A stretch of DNA of 64,000 nt, from positions 1 through 64,000 of the forward strand of contig NZ_PYMA01000006.1 of the NCBI RefSeq assembly GCF_003026495.1, written 5' to 3'. How positions within the stretch are numbered: the stretch's first letter is position 1; every line of letters starts with the position of its first letter. Both the position numbers and the translations under genes were made by a program. The notes below the pieces were generated by a model. It saw nothing but the letters and a program-made list of their open reading frames with translations, did no database searches and was not told the DNA's origin. Shown here one piece after another: positions 18,795-28,700 of the stretch. The stretch is from Photobacterium sanctipauli. GTDB lineage: Bacteria; Pseudomonadota; Gammaproteobacteria; Enterobacterales; Vibrionaceae.

Positions 18795-19808
18795 TTACAG
18801 GTACTCAGCGATCAGGGTTTCGGCAATTTGAACACTGTTGGTTGCGGCGCCCTTGCGAACGTTATCGGCAACAACCCACATGTTCAGGCCACATGGGTGG
18901 CTGATATCTTCACGGATACGGGCAACCATGACATGGTCTTTGCCTGTTGCATCACTCACCTGCGTTGGGTAGTCATTGCCGTGGAAGACTTCAATGCCTT
19001 CGGCATTTTCCAGCAGGTTAATCGCTTCTTCAATATGAACTGGCTGGCATGTTTCAACGTGGACCGCTTCAGCATGGCCGTAGAACACCGGTACTCGCAC
19101 ACAAGTTGGGTTAACACGGATATTGTTGTCGCCCAAAATCTTCTGGGTTTCCCACACCATCTTCATTTCTTCTTTGGTGTAGCCGTTGTCCATGAACTCA
19201 TCGATGTGCGGCAGGCAGTTAAACGCAATTTGCTTGTCGTATGCCTTGTTTTCAGCCGGAAGGCCGTTCAGCAGCTTGGCGGTTTGGCCCGCAAGCTCGT
19301 CAACACCCTTTTTACCCGAGCCCGATACCGACTGGTAAGTCGCCACGTTAATACGCTCGATACCATAGGCTTCGTGGATTGGCTTCAATGCCACCATCAT
19401 CTGGATAGTTGAGCAGTTCGGGTTAGCAATAATGTTGCGGTTACGGTAATCCGCCAATGCATGCGGGTTCACTTCTGGCACCACCAGCGGTACATCATAG
19501 TCGTAGCGGAAACGCGAGGTGTTGTCGATCACCACCACACCGTAGTCGGCCGCAATCGGTGCCCAACGATCGGATGTTTCAGCACCGGCAGAGAAAATTG
19601 CCAGCTGTACCTGTCCCCAGTCGAATTCTTCAACATTGGTAACACGCACATTCTTACCTTTAAAGCGCACGGTTTTGCCGGCACTACGCTCAGAAGCAAG
19701 CAAATAAAGATTACGAACAGGAAAATTGCGTTCTTCTAGTACTTCTACAATGGTTTCGCCGACAGCGCCGGTTGCACCGAGTACTGCAATATCAAATTCC
19801 TGGCTCAT
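18795..19808 (-). CDS. asd: Aspartate-semialdehyde dehydrogenase (Asd2/Usg position)
   Basis: ASADH reduces beta-aspartyl phosphate to aspartate semialdehyde for lysine, methionine, threonine and diaminopimelate synthesis. The 337-residue protein has the NADP loop [10 protein letters not shown], the catalytic Cys132 (NPNCSTIQ), Gln159 (TYQSVSG) and His245 (YGHAEAVH). These indicate an active enzyme although the gene occupies the position of E. coli usg, next to pdxB and fimV. The length and position fit the second ASADH (Asd2) of V. cholerae. Its start overlaps the pdxB stop by 4 bp (ATGA), so the two genes are translationally coupled. Another asd copy may exist elsewhere in the genome. Confidence 0.9.
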   Translation of the reverse strand: MSQEFDIAVLGATGAVGETIVEVLEERNFPVRNLYLLASERSAGKTVRFKGKNVRVTNVEEFDWGQVQLAIFSAGAETSDRWAPIAADYGVVVIDNTSRFRYDYDVPLVVPEVNPHALADYRNRNIIANPNCSTIQMMVALKPIHEAYGIERINVATYQSVSGSGKKGVDELAGQTAKLLNGLPAENKAYDKQIAFNCLPHIDEFMDNGYTKEEMKMVWETQKILGDNNIRVNPTCVRVPVFYGHAEAVHVETCQPVHIEEAINLLENAEGIEVFHGNDYPTQVSDATGKDHVMVARIREDISHPCGLNMWVVADNVRKGAATNSVQIAETLIAEYL

Positions 19809-20977
19809 GGCCTTTCCTCTACTGTAAAACCTAAATTAGCCAGCGACTCTACCCCAAAATGGGTCTCGCCCGCTACAGTAATCGCACTATATTCACGTCG
19901 ATCCCAGTAATTTTTCCGCATCTGATCAAAAGCTGTCGCCATTTGCTCGCTATCGGCTGGCTTTTGGCTAATTTCTCGGCGGAAAAGCGCATCATCACGG
20001 CGGACATCGTAAACAATCTGGATCAAACCAAACAGATCGGCTTCGTCCCACTGCTTGCTCAAGCTAACGTGGGGAATTGGCGCAACCGGCAACAAACTCG
20101 CCGCTGCTACCTGCTTGTCGAGACCCAGGAATTGGCAATAGCTGTTATAAACCATGGTCGTGCCACGGGCCTTGCCTTCGAGTCCATAACCGGCCACATG
20201 GGGGGTGGCAAAAGCCAATAATGGCAATAGCTCAAGATCAACCAATGGTTCATGCTCGAAGACATCAAGCACCGCCGTTAGTTGTTTTCCTGTACCGTTA
20301 TTACTCTGCTGCAGCGCCAGCTTCAACGCATTGTTATCCACCACAGGGCCGCGCGCGGCATTGATCAAAATGCTGCTTGGCTTCATGGCGGCAAGAAACT
20401 CGCTATCCACATAATGGTATGTCGGATAATCGCCATTACTGGTGATTGGCGTATGGAAGGTGATCACATCACACTGCGCTAGAATTTCATCAACGGTGTG
20501 AAATTCACGGCTATCGCCAGCAGCTTGTTTGATTGGGTCATTGAGCAAGTAACGGATCCCCAGCGCATCCAAGCAATTGGCAAGATAGCTACCGACGTTA
20601 CCCGCCCCGATAATCCCGACGGTTTTATCGAAAATTGAAAAGCCTTGTTGCTGTCCAAGTACCATCAGGCTGCTTAATACGTACTCCGCAACCCCAACCT
20701 TGTTGCAACCCGGCGCCGCGGTGAAGGTGATCCCCTTGCCGGCCAATAACGCCTCATCGACGTGATCTTGCCCAGCTGTTGCTGTACCGACGAATTTCAG
20801 CTTATTGGCTTTCTCCAGCAAGGCTTCATTTACTTTTGTCACCGAGCGGATCATCAGCGCATCAATATCAATCAGGTCATCTGCCGTCAGTCGACGTCCA
20901 GGCTTGCTGATCACTTCGCCAAGCTCATCAAACAGCTCAGCGGCATACGGCATGTTCTCATCAATGAGAATTTTCAT
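19805..20977 (-). CDS. pdxB: 4-phosphoerythronate dehydrogenase
   Basis: PdxB oxidises 4-phospho-D-erythronate in the DXP-dependent pyridoxal phosphate pathway. The 390-residue protein is a D-2-hydroxyacid dehydrogenase. It begins [12 protein letters not shown], has the NAD-binding loop [13 protein letters not shown] around residue 120, catalytic Arg in [11 protein letters not shown] and His in ATPHVAGY, and the extra C-terminal dimerisation domain that distinguishes PdxB. It is the first gene of a pdxB-asd unit that ends at the terminator near 18750. Confidence 0.95.
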   Translation of the reverse strand: MKILIDENMPYAAELFDELGEVISKPGRRLTADDLIDIDALMIRSVTKVNEALLEKANKLKFVGTATAGQDHVDEALLAGKGITFTAAPGCNKVGVAEYVLSSLMVLGQQQGFSIFDKTVGIIGAGNVGSYLANCLDALGIRYLLNDPIKQAAGDSREFHTVDEILAQCDVITFHTPITSNGDYPTYHYVDSEFLAAMKPSSILINAARGPVVDNNALKLALQQSNNGTGKQLTAVLDVFEHEPLVDLELLPLLAFATPHVAGYGLEGKARGTTMVYNSYCQFLGLDKQVAAASLLPVAPIPHVSLSKQWDEADLFGLIQIVYDVRRDDALFRREISQKPADSEQMATAFDQMRKNYWDRREYSAITVAGETHFGVESLANLGFTVEERP

Positions 20978-21323
20978 GGGGGAAATTCCTAGTAAAACGG
21001 TTCTGAAAGCACCTTAGCACCGATTTTAGATACAAAAAAGCCCGACAAAAACTGCCGGGCGATATCCAGGAAATAAAAACATCGACTGAGCTCATAGACA
21101 GATCCCGCAAAAGAAAATACTATTCATCCAGTTAATGTCGCGTCTGTTTCATAGGCACAGGCTATTGTTGCAACCTAATAGAGTCTCCGCTAAAAGCCCT
21201 GTTCGGTTTTGGCATTAGCCAGTGCCAACCCTGGAAAATGACAAAAGTCATTGTCAGTGGTGGCAGCCTTTCCTAACTCCCGCTCACCGCTCAATTTTTT
21301 AAAGCATGATCGACTGTTTGCGA
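20978..21323. other. fabB 3' flank and pdxB promoter region
   Basis: This 346-bp stretch has no credible gene. It contains the distal terminator at 21034-21060, a short palindrome AATGACAAAAGTCATT at 21237-21252, and presumably the pdxB promoter in the last 50 bp before 20977. The 260 bp between the fabB stop and the terminator would form an unusually long 3' UTR, which could release a small RNA, but nothing in the sequence proves it. Confidence 0.45.
21034..21060 (-). terminator. Rho-independent terminator after fabB
   Basis: GCCCGACA (21040-21047) and TGCCGGGC (21053-21060) form an 8-bp stem that includes one G-U pair in the minus-strand RNA. Six Ts follow (21034-21039). It is about 260 bp beyond the fabB stop. 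Confidence 0.72.
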
Positions 21324-22538
21324 TTATGCCTCGTATTTTTTGATCACCAACGTCGCGTTAGTACCACCGAAACCGAAGCTGTTAGACATGACTGTCTTCA
21401 ATTCTTGCTCGCGGGTTTCAGTCACAATGTCCAAGCCTTCCGCTGCTGGGTCCAATGTTTCTACGTTAATACTTGGGGCAACAAAGCCGTTGTCTAACAT
21501 CAAAGTTGAGTAAATCGCTTCGTGAACACCTGCCGCACCCAGTGCGTGACCAGTCATCGCCTTGGTAGCTGAAATTGCAGGGCTGTTCTCACCAAATAGC
21601 TCTTGGATAGCACCAAGCTCTTTGACGTCACCCACTGGGGTAGACGTACCGTGAGTGTTGATGTAGTCGATTGGTTCTTCAACGTTCTGCATTGCCATCT
21701 TCATACAACGCACCGCGCCTTCGCCTGATGGTGCTACCATGTCGTAGCCGTCTGATGTCGCACCGTAACCCACGATTTCACCGTAGATTTTCGCGCCACG
21801 CGCCAATGCGTGCTCAAGCTCTTCGACAACCAGCATGCCGCCACCACCAGAGATAACGAAACCGTCACGGTCAGCATCGTAGGTACGTGATGCCTTAGTT
21901 GGATCATCATTGTACTTGGTTGATAGTGCGCCCATGGCATCAAACATCATAGTTAGCGACCAATCTAGCTCTTCACCACCACCGGCAAAAACCACATCTT
22001 GCTTGCCCAACTGGATAAGCTCAAGCGCGTGGCCAATACAGTGTGCAGACGTTGCACATGCCGAGCTCATGGTGTAGTTCACACCACGGATCTTAAACGG
22101 AGTCGCCAAACACGCCGAAACTGTTGATGACATCGTACGAGGTACCATGTAAGGACCTACACGCTTCACGCCTTTCTCGCGCAGGATATCCACTGCGGCA
22201 ACTTGGTTATAAGACGAAGCACCACCAGAACCCGCAACTAGGCCAGTTCGGTCGTTAGAAACTTGTTCTTCTGTCAGGCCTGCATCTTCAATGGCCTGCT
22301 CCATCGACAAATACGCAAATGCGGCTGCATCGCCCATGAAACGCATTTTCTTACGGTCGATATGCTCTGACGGGGTCATTTTCAAATCGCCCCAAACATT
22401 GCTTCGCAGCTTCTTTTCCGCGAACTGTTCAGAGAAGTTAATACCGGATTTACCCGTTTTCAAAGACTCCAGCACTTCTTTCACGTTGTTACCAATGCTG
22501 GATACAATACCCATGCCTGTAATTACGGCTCGTTTCAT
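21324..22538 (-). CDS. fabB: 3-oxoacyl-[acyl-carrier-protein] synthase I
   Basis: FabB elongates acyl-ACP by condensation with malonyl-ACP and is needed for unsaturated fatty acid synthesis. The 404-residue protein carries the KAS Cys-His-His triad: Cys161 (SSACATSAH), His296 ([11 protein letters not shown]) and His331 ([10 protein letters not shown]). It begins [16 protein letters not shown], as FabB does. It diverges from mnmC, as in E. coli. Confidence 0.95.
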   Translation of the reverse strand: MKRAVITGMGIVSSIGNNVKEVLESLKTGKSGINFSEQFAEKKLRSNVWGDLKMTPSEHIDRKKMRFMGDAAAFAYLSMEQAIEDAGLTEEQVSNDRTGLVAGSGGASSYNQVAAVDILREKGVKRVGPYMVPRTMSSTVSACLATPFKIRGVNYTMSSACATSAHCIGHALELIQLGKQDVVFAGGGEELDWSLTMMFDAMGALSTKYNDDPTKASRTYDADRDGFVISGGGGMLVVEELEHALARGAKIYGEIVGYGATSDGYDMVAPSGEGAVRCMKMAMQNVEEPIDYINTHGTSTPVGDVKELGAIQELFGENSPAISATKAMTGHALGAAGVHEAIYSTLMLDNGFVAPSINVETLDPAAEGLDIVTETREQELKTVMSNSFGFGGTNATLVIKKYEA

Positions 22539-22715
22539 GATGAATTCCTACTGTCATTTAACGTGGTTGATAATAACGGGTTTATTGCGCAAAAGTGGTC
22601 AGCTTTCCTTTTGATCGGGTACAATCTGCCACAATTTTATCAGCACAATGCATGGTATCGGCCAATTTTCCCGCCGCAGCCATGCTACCGATACACCAAC
22701 AGTGAGGTTTCTCCC

Positions 22716-24836
22716 TTGTCTATAACTCCGAAACGGTCTGAAGCGTCAACTAGCCGTATTGCCAATGCCGTCCTAGACTGGAACGACTCAGGCACGCCTG
22801 TGTCCAACGACTTTGATGATGTTTACTTCTCGAATGCCAATGGACTGGAAGAGACCCGCTATGTATTCCTAAAACAAAACGGCCTGCCTACCCGCTGGGA
22901 GCATTTCGACCGCCGCCGCTTTGTTATCGCCGAAACCGGTTTTGGCACTGGCCTTAACTTTCTAGCTGTTTGGCAGTGGTTCAAGGCATTCCGCCAAGCA
23001 AACCCAGATGCCACAACCAAAGAACTGCATTTCATCAGCTTTGAGAAATTCCCGGTGACCAAAGAAGACTTGGTCAAAGCCCACCAAGCATGGCCTGAGT
23101 TGAGCGAGCTGGCTGAGCAGCTCCATGCCCATTACCCACCCGCTGTGGCCGAATGCCAACGCATCGTGCTGGAAAATGGCATGATCACCCTCGACCTCTG
23201 GTTCGGTGATATCAAAGAGTGTATGCCACAAGTATGGACCAACGATGAAGGGATGGTAGACGCATGGTTCCTTGATGGCTTTGCCCCGAGCAAAAACCCA
23301 GAGATGTGGAACCAAGATCTGTTCAACGGCATGGCGAAATTGGCAAGGGTGGGCTGCACCACAGCCACCTTTACCGCCGCCGGCTTTGTTCGCCGCGGCT
23401 TAGTTGAAGCAGGCTTTGACATGGCCAAGGTGAAGGGCTTTGGCACCAAGCGGGAAATGCTGGCCGGTGTCGTGCGAGAGCGTCAATACCGCGCTAATGC
23501 CAAGCCATGGTATGCAAGGCAGGCTGCATCTTCATTAAGTTCGACTAATGATGTTGCCATTATTGGCGGTGGCATTGCTTCGGCAACCACAGCGGCCGCC
23601 CTCACCCGCCGCGGTATCAAGGTTACGCTCTATTGTGCAGAAGCGCTTGCGGCAGAAGGGGCCTCTGGCAACCGCCAAGGTGCTGTTTACTCGCTGCTTA
23701 ATGGCTCCAACGATGCACTGTCGCGTTTCTTTGCCCCTGCATTTTTATATGCCCGTCAGTTTGTTGAACAGGCTGCAGAAAAGAAGACCTTTGCCCATAG
23801 CTGGTGTGGCGTCACCCAACTTGCCTGGGATGACAACGCCACCAGCAAGCTTGAGAAAATGATGTCGGGCGGTTTCCCATCTGAGCTTATCCGCCAACTA
23901 GATGTGGAACAAACCGAGCAAGTGACAGGCGTCAAAACCGGTCACGCGAGCGTCAACTACCCACTCGGTGGCTGGCTATGCCCGCAAGCACTGACACGCG
24001 CTTTAATTGAATTAGCTATTGAGAGCGGACACCTGACATTCAAGCCAGAAACAGACATTTGTCAGTTAGAACAGCAAGCGGTGGATATTGATACCACTAC
24101 TACGGACACAACTACTGATGCAACTGCCGATGCAGCTGAAGCCGCGCCATGGCTACTTACCGATAGCAAGGACAACCACTACTCTCACCAAACGGTTATT
24201 GTGGCCAACGGCCACCGTTTTGCTGAATATCCGCAAACTGAAAATATCCCTGCTTACTCGGTGCGTGGGCAGGTTAGCCATATTCCAACCAATGAATCGC
24301 TTGCCGAGTTAAAAACCGTGCTTTGCTACGATGGATACCTCACTCCGGTAAATAGCCCTAACAGCGATCACGCGGGTAGCCATTGCATTGGTGCGAGCTA
24401 CCGCCGAGGCAGTACTGATCTCACCTTTAGCGAGGAAGAGCATTTAGATAACAAGCAACGCTTGGTTAACTGTTTGCCAGAGGCCAATTGGCCGAACCAA
24501 ATCGACATGGCGGATAACCAAGCCCGTGTTGGCGTACGTTGCGCCAGCCGCGACCACCTTCCGTTTGTCGGTGACGTTTGCCAATATGAACAACTGCTTG
24601 AGCAGTATGCTGATTTAAGGGAAAAACAAGACAGTGCCGATGCCGTACCTACCTACCAGAACCTCTACGCCATGATTGGCCTTGGCTCTCGCGGACTCAG
24701 TTCAGCACCGCTATTAGGGGAACTATTGGCTTCGCAGATCTGTGGTGATCCGCTACCGCTGCCAAACAGTGTACTGGAAGCACTGCATCCAGGGCGGATG
24801 TGGGTGAGGAAATTGGTGAAAGGGAAGAAGGTTTAG
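22716..24836 (+). CDS. mnmC: Bifunctional tRNA (mnm5s2U34) modification enzyme MnmC
   Basis: MnmC performs the last two steps of mnm5s2U34 formation in tRNA. An FAD-dependent domain removes the carboxymethyl group and a SAM-dependent domain methylates. The N-terminal methyltransferase domain has the SAM motif [13 protein letters not shown] and the segment [15 protein letters not shown]. The C-terminal oxidoreductase domain starts at [17 protein letters not shown]. The frame is open from an ATG at 22563, but that would place 51 extra residues over the fabB promoter. The TTG at 22716, preceded by GTGAGG with proper spacing and leading into [18 protein letters not shown], gives the family's normal length (706 residues). 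A Thr/Asp-rich insertion (about residues 457-474 of the longer frame) is unusual. Confidence 0.93.
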   Translation: MSITPKRSEASTSRIANAVLDWNDSGTPVSNDFDDVYFSNANGLEETRYVFLKQNGLPTRWEHFDRRRFVIAETGFGTGLNFLAVWQWFKAFRQANPDATTKELHFISFEKFPVTKEDLVKAHQAWPELSELAEQLHAHYPPAVAECQRIVLENGMITLDLWFGDIKECMPQVWTNDEGMVDAWFLDGFAPSKNPEMWNQDLFNGMAKLARVGCTTATFTAAGFVRRGLVEAGFDMAKVKGFGTKREMLAGVVRERQYRANAKPWYARQAASSLSSTNDVAIIGGGIASATTAAALTRRGIKVTLYCAEALAAEGASGNRQGAVYSLLNGSNDALSRFFAPAFLYARQFVEQAAEKKTFAHSWCGVTQLAWDDNATSKLEKMMSGGFPSELIRQLDVEQTEQVTGVKTGHASVNYPLGGWLCPQALTRALIELAIESGHLTFKPETDICQLEQQAVDIDTTTTDTTTDATADAAEAAPWLLTDSKDNHYSHQTVIVANGHRFAEYPQTENIPAYSVRGQVSHIPTNESLAELKTVLCYDGYLTPVNSPNSDHAGSHCIGASYRRGSTDLTFSEEEHLDNKQRLVNCLPEANWPNQIDMADNQARVGVRCASRDHLPFVGDVCQYEQLLEQYADLREKQDSADAVPTYQNLYAMIGLGSRGLSSAPLLGELLASQICGDPLPLPNSVLEALHPGRMWVRKLVKGKKV

Positions 24837-24959
24837 CCACTACCTTAAACTAATCCTTCTCCTAGTTGCATAGCCCTCTTGGCTGTCAGCGAACAGGGGA
24901 AGGAATAGAGCGTAGCACTCGCTTATTTCCTACCATCAATAGGAAAGAAATACTCGTTT

Positions 24960-25013
24960 GGAGCAAGCTTTTGCTCCTCCCCTTTTCAAGGGGAGATACA
25001 AGGCCGGGAGGGG
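24960..25013. repeat. Adjacent double hairpin, possible dispersed repeat
   Basis: Two perfect hairpins stand side by side: GGAGCAA/TTGCTCC (24960-24966 and 24971-24977) and CTCCCCTT/AAGGGGAG (24977-24984 and 24988-24995). A GGGAGGGG tract follows. It lies between the convergent mnmC and YjbE-like genes, where it may act as a shared 3' end. Such CCCC/GGGG-rich hairpins often recur between genes; the copy number here is unknown. Confidence 0.5.
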
Positions 25014-25026
25014 TAAAGACCAGAGA

Positions 25027-25353
25027 CTACTCTGGTTCAGTCGTATTCGGCGGCCCAGAGTCCCCGCCGCTATCTGATACCGCAACACCAATGACAATAG
25101 CGGCAACACCAACGGCAACCACAGTGGCAGTAATACCACCAGCCGACGCCGCAAAGGCGGTGTCAATGCCCGCCGCAGTGCCTTTTGCATCAGCAGCTGC
25201 CTGCACAGTAGTGGTCGATGTAGTTGTTGGTGAACTGGCCGTAGAGCCCGAAGAAGCTGTTGAACTTGCAGCATTCGTTGTTGATCCATCAGCAGCAACT
25301 ACCGACAGACTCATCAACGCTGATGCAACCAACGCAATGACTGATATTCTCAT
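25027..25353 (-). CDS. Small exported YjbE/GfcA-like protein (paralogue of the 54857 gene)
   Basis: The likely start is the ATG at 25351-25353 with ribosome binding site GGGG, giving 108 residues. It has a signal peptide (MRISVIALVASALMSLSVVA), a Ser/Thr/Ala-rich low-complexity stretch, and a C-terminal hydrophobic segment beginning GGITATVVAVGVAAIV and ending in an SDSGGDSG tail. The YjbE-like protein at 54857-55174 shares this exact plan, including GGITAT and the DSG tail, so the two are paralogues standing at opposite ends of the polysaccharide island. YjbE/GfcA proteins are small Thr-rich exported proteins encoded with exopolysaccharide secretion genes; their biochemical role is unknown. 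This copy has no yjbFGH partners beside it. Confidence 0.7.
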   Translation of the reverse strand: MRISVIALVASALMSLSVVAADGSTTNAASSTASSGSTASSPTTTSTTTVQAAADAKGTAAGIDTAFAASAGGITATVVAVGVAAIVIGVAVSDSGGDSGPPNTTEPE

Positions 25354-25532
25354 AACGCATCCCCAAAGAATCAAAGACCTGCAGTCATCAAAACATTATG
25401 GTGCTGCAGAATTGGTATTGATATACTTGTAAGTATAGAGGCTAATACATAACTTGCCTCTTCATTTGCTTCCGCAGGTGATACATGAAAAATAAAAAGC
25501 AAGGAAAAAAACAAACTAGCTTTTAGAAGTTG

Positions 25533-25561
25533 TAAAAAAAGGCAACCCAATAGGGGTTGCG
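25533..25561 (-). terminator. Terminator after the TviB-type dehydrogenase gene
   Basis: GCAACCC (25542-25548) and GGGTTGC (25554-25560) form a perfect stem followed by seven Ts on the minus strand. It lies about 80 bp beyond the stop at 25643. Confidence 0.82.
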
Positions 25562-25642
25562 CATCTAACAATGAATAATTCCGATATTAAGCAGTAATAA
25601 ATAATTAATAAAAAATATCATTATTAATTATAAACTAACTTG

Positions 25643-26887
25643 TTACACTGCCTTTAAAAGACTTTTGAAGTCATAAATAAATTTATTTGTTTTTTTACTT
25701 TCTAAATGTTCAATAATATTTGTATGACCAACAGCTAAAAATGCCACATCAAATTTGTTATCAAGCTCAGATTTAATCTCGATACCGTACTCACTCTTAA
25801 CTTCATCTACATTAGCCCAAGGATCATAAATTGTAACTTGAAAACCTAGACCTATAAGCTCTAAATACAAATTAAACACCTTTGTATTTCTAATATCTGG
25901 ACAGTTTTCCTTAAAAGTAAAACCAAATAAACCAACATGACAGTCTATTGGGTTGATCTTTAACCTCACTAACTCATTCAAAAAGTCTTGAGCTAGGTAA
26001 GCAGGCATAACATCATTAATTTCTCGAGCTTGGCGAATTAAGTCTGGAATGTAACCACTTTTTTGAGACTTATCAAGCAAGTAATATGGATCAACACCAA
26101 TACAATGGCCACCAACTAAGCCTGGTTGTAAAGACATAAAGTTCCATTTGGTTGAAGCAGCCGCGATAACATCTTTTGTATTGATGCTGAGTCGTGAAAA
26201 TACCTGATGAAGCTCATTTACCAAAGCTATATTTACATCTCGCTGTACATTCTCGATAACCTTAGATGCTTCAGCGACCTTAATCGAAGGTGCTTTATGT
26301 GTTCCTGCAGTAATAATAGTTTTATAAAGCTGATCAACAAATTCAGCAACTTCAGGTGTAGAACCACTTGTAACTTTAAGAATATTCGTTACACGATGCT
26401 CTTTATCTCCAGGGTTGATTCGTTCGGGAGAATAACCAGCATAAAAGTCTTTATTAAATTTAAAACCAGACACTCTCTCAACAACAGGGATACAGTCTTC
26501 TTCAGTAGCACCTGGATAAACAGTTGATTCATAAATAATTATATCGCCTTTAGATATAACTGCTCCCAATGCTTCAGATGCTTTAATGAGTGGAGTTAAA
26601 TCAGGCTGCTTATGCTCGTCAATAGGTGTCGGAACAGTAACAATATAAACGTTGCAATTTTTTAATTCTTCAAGAGATGAGCTATATTTCAAGCAGCTTG
26701 CTTCGGCAAGCTCTTCATCAGTACACTCTAGAGTGCTGTCAGTACCGCTAATTAGCTCTTTAACCCGCTTAGTATCAATATCAAACCCAATAGTTGCAAA
26801 CTTCTTCCCAAACTCTACTGCTAGAGGTAAACCTACGTAACCTAGCCCAACAATACCTACTTTAGCATTTTCAACTATTAAGGACAT
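25643..26887 (-). CDS. Nucleotide-sugar 6-dehydrogenase of the TviB/WbpO type
   Basis: The 414-residue protein belongs to the UDP-glucose/GDP-mannose dehydrogenase family. The NAD loop GIVGLGYVGLPLAVEF is at residues 11-26, a YSPERINPGD motif lies in the middle and the catalytic Cys262 is in GGHCIGVDPYYL. The GGHCIGVDPY context and the length distinguish it from Ugd and match enzymes such as TviB/VipA and WbpO, which make UDP-GlcNAcA or UDP-GalNAcA from the UDP-HexNAc. It is a single-gene unit with its own terminator and a long AT-rich upstream region. No TviC/WbpP-type 4-epimerase partner sits next to it, so the exact acid sugar is uncertain. Confidence 0.88.
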   Translation of the reverse strand: MSLIVENAKVGIVGLGYVGLPLAVEFGKKFATIGFDIDTKRVKELISGTDSTLECTDEELAEASCLKYSSSLEELKNCNVYIVTVPTPIDEHKQPDLTPLIKASEALGAVISKGDIIIYESTVYPGATEEDCIPVVERVSGFKFNKDFYAGYSPERINPGDKEHRVTNILKVTSGSTPEVAEFVDQLYKTIITAGTHKAPSIKVAEASKVIENVQRDVNIALVNELHQVFSRLSINTKDVIAAASTKWNFMSLQPGLVGGHCIGVDPYYLLDKSQKSGYIPDLIRQAREINDVMPAYLAQDFLNELVRLKINPIDCHVGLFGFTFKENCPDIRNTKVFNLYLELIGLGFQVTIYDPWANVDEVKSEYGIEIKSELDNKFDVAFLAVGHTNIIEHLESKKTNKFIYDFKSLLKAV

Positions 26888-27260
26888 TTTTATACCTTAT
26901 TTGCAAATCAACCAATTTGTAATCAAACTATACAATTATCAACCAACTTCATTAACTTTCATTAACCATTACTCAACAATTTTCATTACCTGTTTTTTCA
27001 ACAGAAATTTTAAGTAAAGTTTACTATTACAAACAACATTATTAGAGATTATATTGGAGTAAAGTGAGAGCAGCAAGTACAGCAGAATAAATTAAAATCT
27101 CATATAAGCTCAGTAATCGTACAGAGCAATATTCTATAGTTTCTTCGATATCTCTCTAAGAATACTTTGGAGGCAGAAACTCACAGATTAAGAAACAGGC
27201 GCCTCATCTAATGTAAGCACCTGCTGTTCTGACAGTTACGCTTTAGGTCGCATAGATGCC
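26888..27260. other. AT-rich spacer upstream of the TviB-type gene
   Basis: The 373-bp spacer has no convincing frame. It must hold the promoter of the TviB-type gene. CAGGCGC/GCACCTG at 27196-27202 and 27217-27223, followed by Ts on the minus strand, is a weak candidate terminator for the ugd copy at 27261. Confidence 0.45.
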
Positions 27261-28427
27261 TCAATCAGAGCCAAACAAATCTCGAGTATAAACCTTCTCT
27301 TCAACGTCCTGCAGCTCTTCTACCATACGGTTAGAAATGATCACATCTGCCGTTTGCTTAAACTCGTTTAGATCCGAAATCACTTTAGACTGGAAGAACT
27401 CGTCTTCTTTAAGCACCGGCTCATAGACCACCACCGGAATACCCTTGGCCTTAATACGCTTCATGATGCCTTGAATAGAAGAGGCACGGAAGTTGTCAGA
27501 GCCCGCCTTCATGATCAGACGGTACACGCCAACCACAGCCGGCTTTCTCGCGATGATGGAATCAGCGATAAAGTCTTTACGGGTACGGTTAGCATCAACG
27601 ATTGCACCAATGATGTTGTTTGGTACTTCCTTGTAGTTCGCAAGCAACTGCTTGGTATCTTTCGGCAAGCAGTAACCGCCATAACCAAATGATGGGTTGT
27701 TATAGTGCGAACCAATACGTGGGTCTAGACCAACACCTTCAATGATCTGGCGGCTATCCAAGCCATGCGCTTCAGCGTAAGAATCTAGCTCGTTGAAATA
27801 AGAAACACGCATCGCAAGGTATGTATTAGAGAACAGCTTTACTGCTTCAGCTTCTGTTGAATCAGTAAATAGGACATCGATATTTTCTTTTACTGCACCT
27901 TGTACCAATAAATTAGCAAATGCCTGAGCACGCTCAGATTTCTCGCCAACAATAATACGAGACGGATGCAAGTTATCAAACAGTGCTCGGCCTTCTCGCA
28001 GGAACTCTGGTGAGAAGATCAGGTTGTCACAACCCAACTCTTGCTTAACACGCTCTGTGTAGCCAACAGGTACGGTTGATTTAATTACCATGACCGCATC
28101 TGGGTTAATTGCCATCACATCCTTAATAACCGCTTCAACCGATGAAGTGTTGAAGTAGTTTGTAACCGGATCATAATCGGTTGGCGTGGCGATAATGACA
28201 AACTCAGCACCTGCATAGGCTGATTGCTTATCGATTGTCGCTGTCAGGTTCAACTGTGCCTCAGATAGATACTGAGAAATTTCTTTATCTTCAATTGGCG
28301 AAACACGTTGGTTAATCAACTCAACTTTCTCTGGCACTATATCCAATGCAACCACTTCATTGTGCTGTGCTAAAAGCACCGCATTAGAAAGCCCGACATA
28401 ACCTGTACCTGCTACGGTAATTTTCAT
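27261..28427 (-). CDS. ugd: UDP-glucose 6-dehydrogenase, copy 1
   Basis: Ugd oxidises UDP-glucose twice to UDP-glucuronate. The 388-residue protein has the NAD loop [13 protein letters not shown], the motif [12 protein letters not shown] and the catalytic Cys253 in [15 protein letters not shown], typical of the short Ugd group of gammaproteobacteria. A second copy of exactly the same length with no visible gaps lies at 34535-35701. This copy stands alone between the TviB-type and beta-CASP genes. It shares the direction of both but is separated by spacers of about 270-370 bp, so it probably has its own promoter. Confidence 0.94.
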   Translation of the reverse strand: MKITVAGTGYVGLSNAVLLAQHNEVVALDIVPEKVELINQRVSPIEDKEISQYLSEAQLNLTATIDKQSAYAGAEFVIIATPTDYDPVTNYFNTSSVEAVIKDVMAINPDAVMVIKSTVPVGYTERVKQELGCDNLIFSPEFLREGRALFDNLHPSRIIVGEKSERAQAFANLLVQGAVKENIDVLFTDSTEAEAVKLFSNTYLAMRVSYFNELDSYAEAHGLDSRQIIEGVGLDPRIGSHYNNPSFGYGGYCLPKDTKQLLANYKEVPNNIIGAIVDANRTRKDFIADSIIARKPAVVGVYRLIMKAGSDNFRASSIQGIMKRIKAKGIPVVVYEPVLKEDEFFQSKVISDLNEFKQTADVIISNRMVEELQDVEEKVYTRDLFGSD

Positions 28428-28700
28428 TACTGAACCTCAAAAAAACTATTTAATTCAATTAGGCAACATTTGCCTTAAATACTGTTAAATCACTTCAAGT
28501 TAGTTATCTTTGCAAAGATGTCTTTACCAAGAAGACCTGTAACGAAGTCAACTACTTGAAACAACTTTCTAACCACGGCTTATATGGAATAGCCTAAAAC
28601 TTGCCACAAAATACTACTTCTCATCGAAAATGTGAAAGCCTCGCTAAGAAAAGGCTGGAAAAAAATATCAAAATTATGGTTGTCGATCATAACTGGGTAC

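Noticed and set aside
18762-19412. 216-codon frame antisense to asd
   Set aside because: It covers the asd coding strand and its terminator; no homology or ribosome binding site is visible.
22590-22612. FadR/FabR-like operator in the fabB promoter (AAGTGGTCAGCTTTCC)
   Set aside because: Only half of the consensus is present and symmetry is poor.
24090-24145. ACTACTGATGCAACTG-like short repeats in mnmC
   Set aside because: They encode a Thr/Asp/Ala linker and are too short and irregular for a separate element.
25371-25571. 66-codon minus-strand frame with a hydrophobic start
   Set aside because: Its start lies inside the terminator hairpin of the dehydrogenase gene and there is no ribosome binding site.
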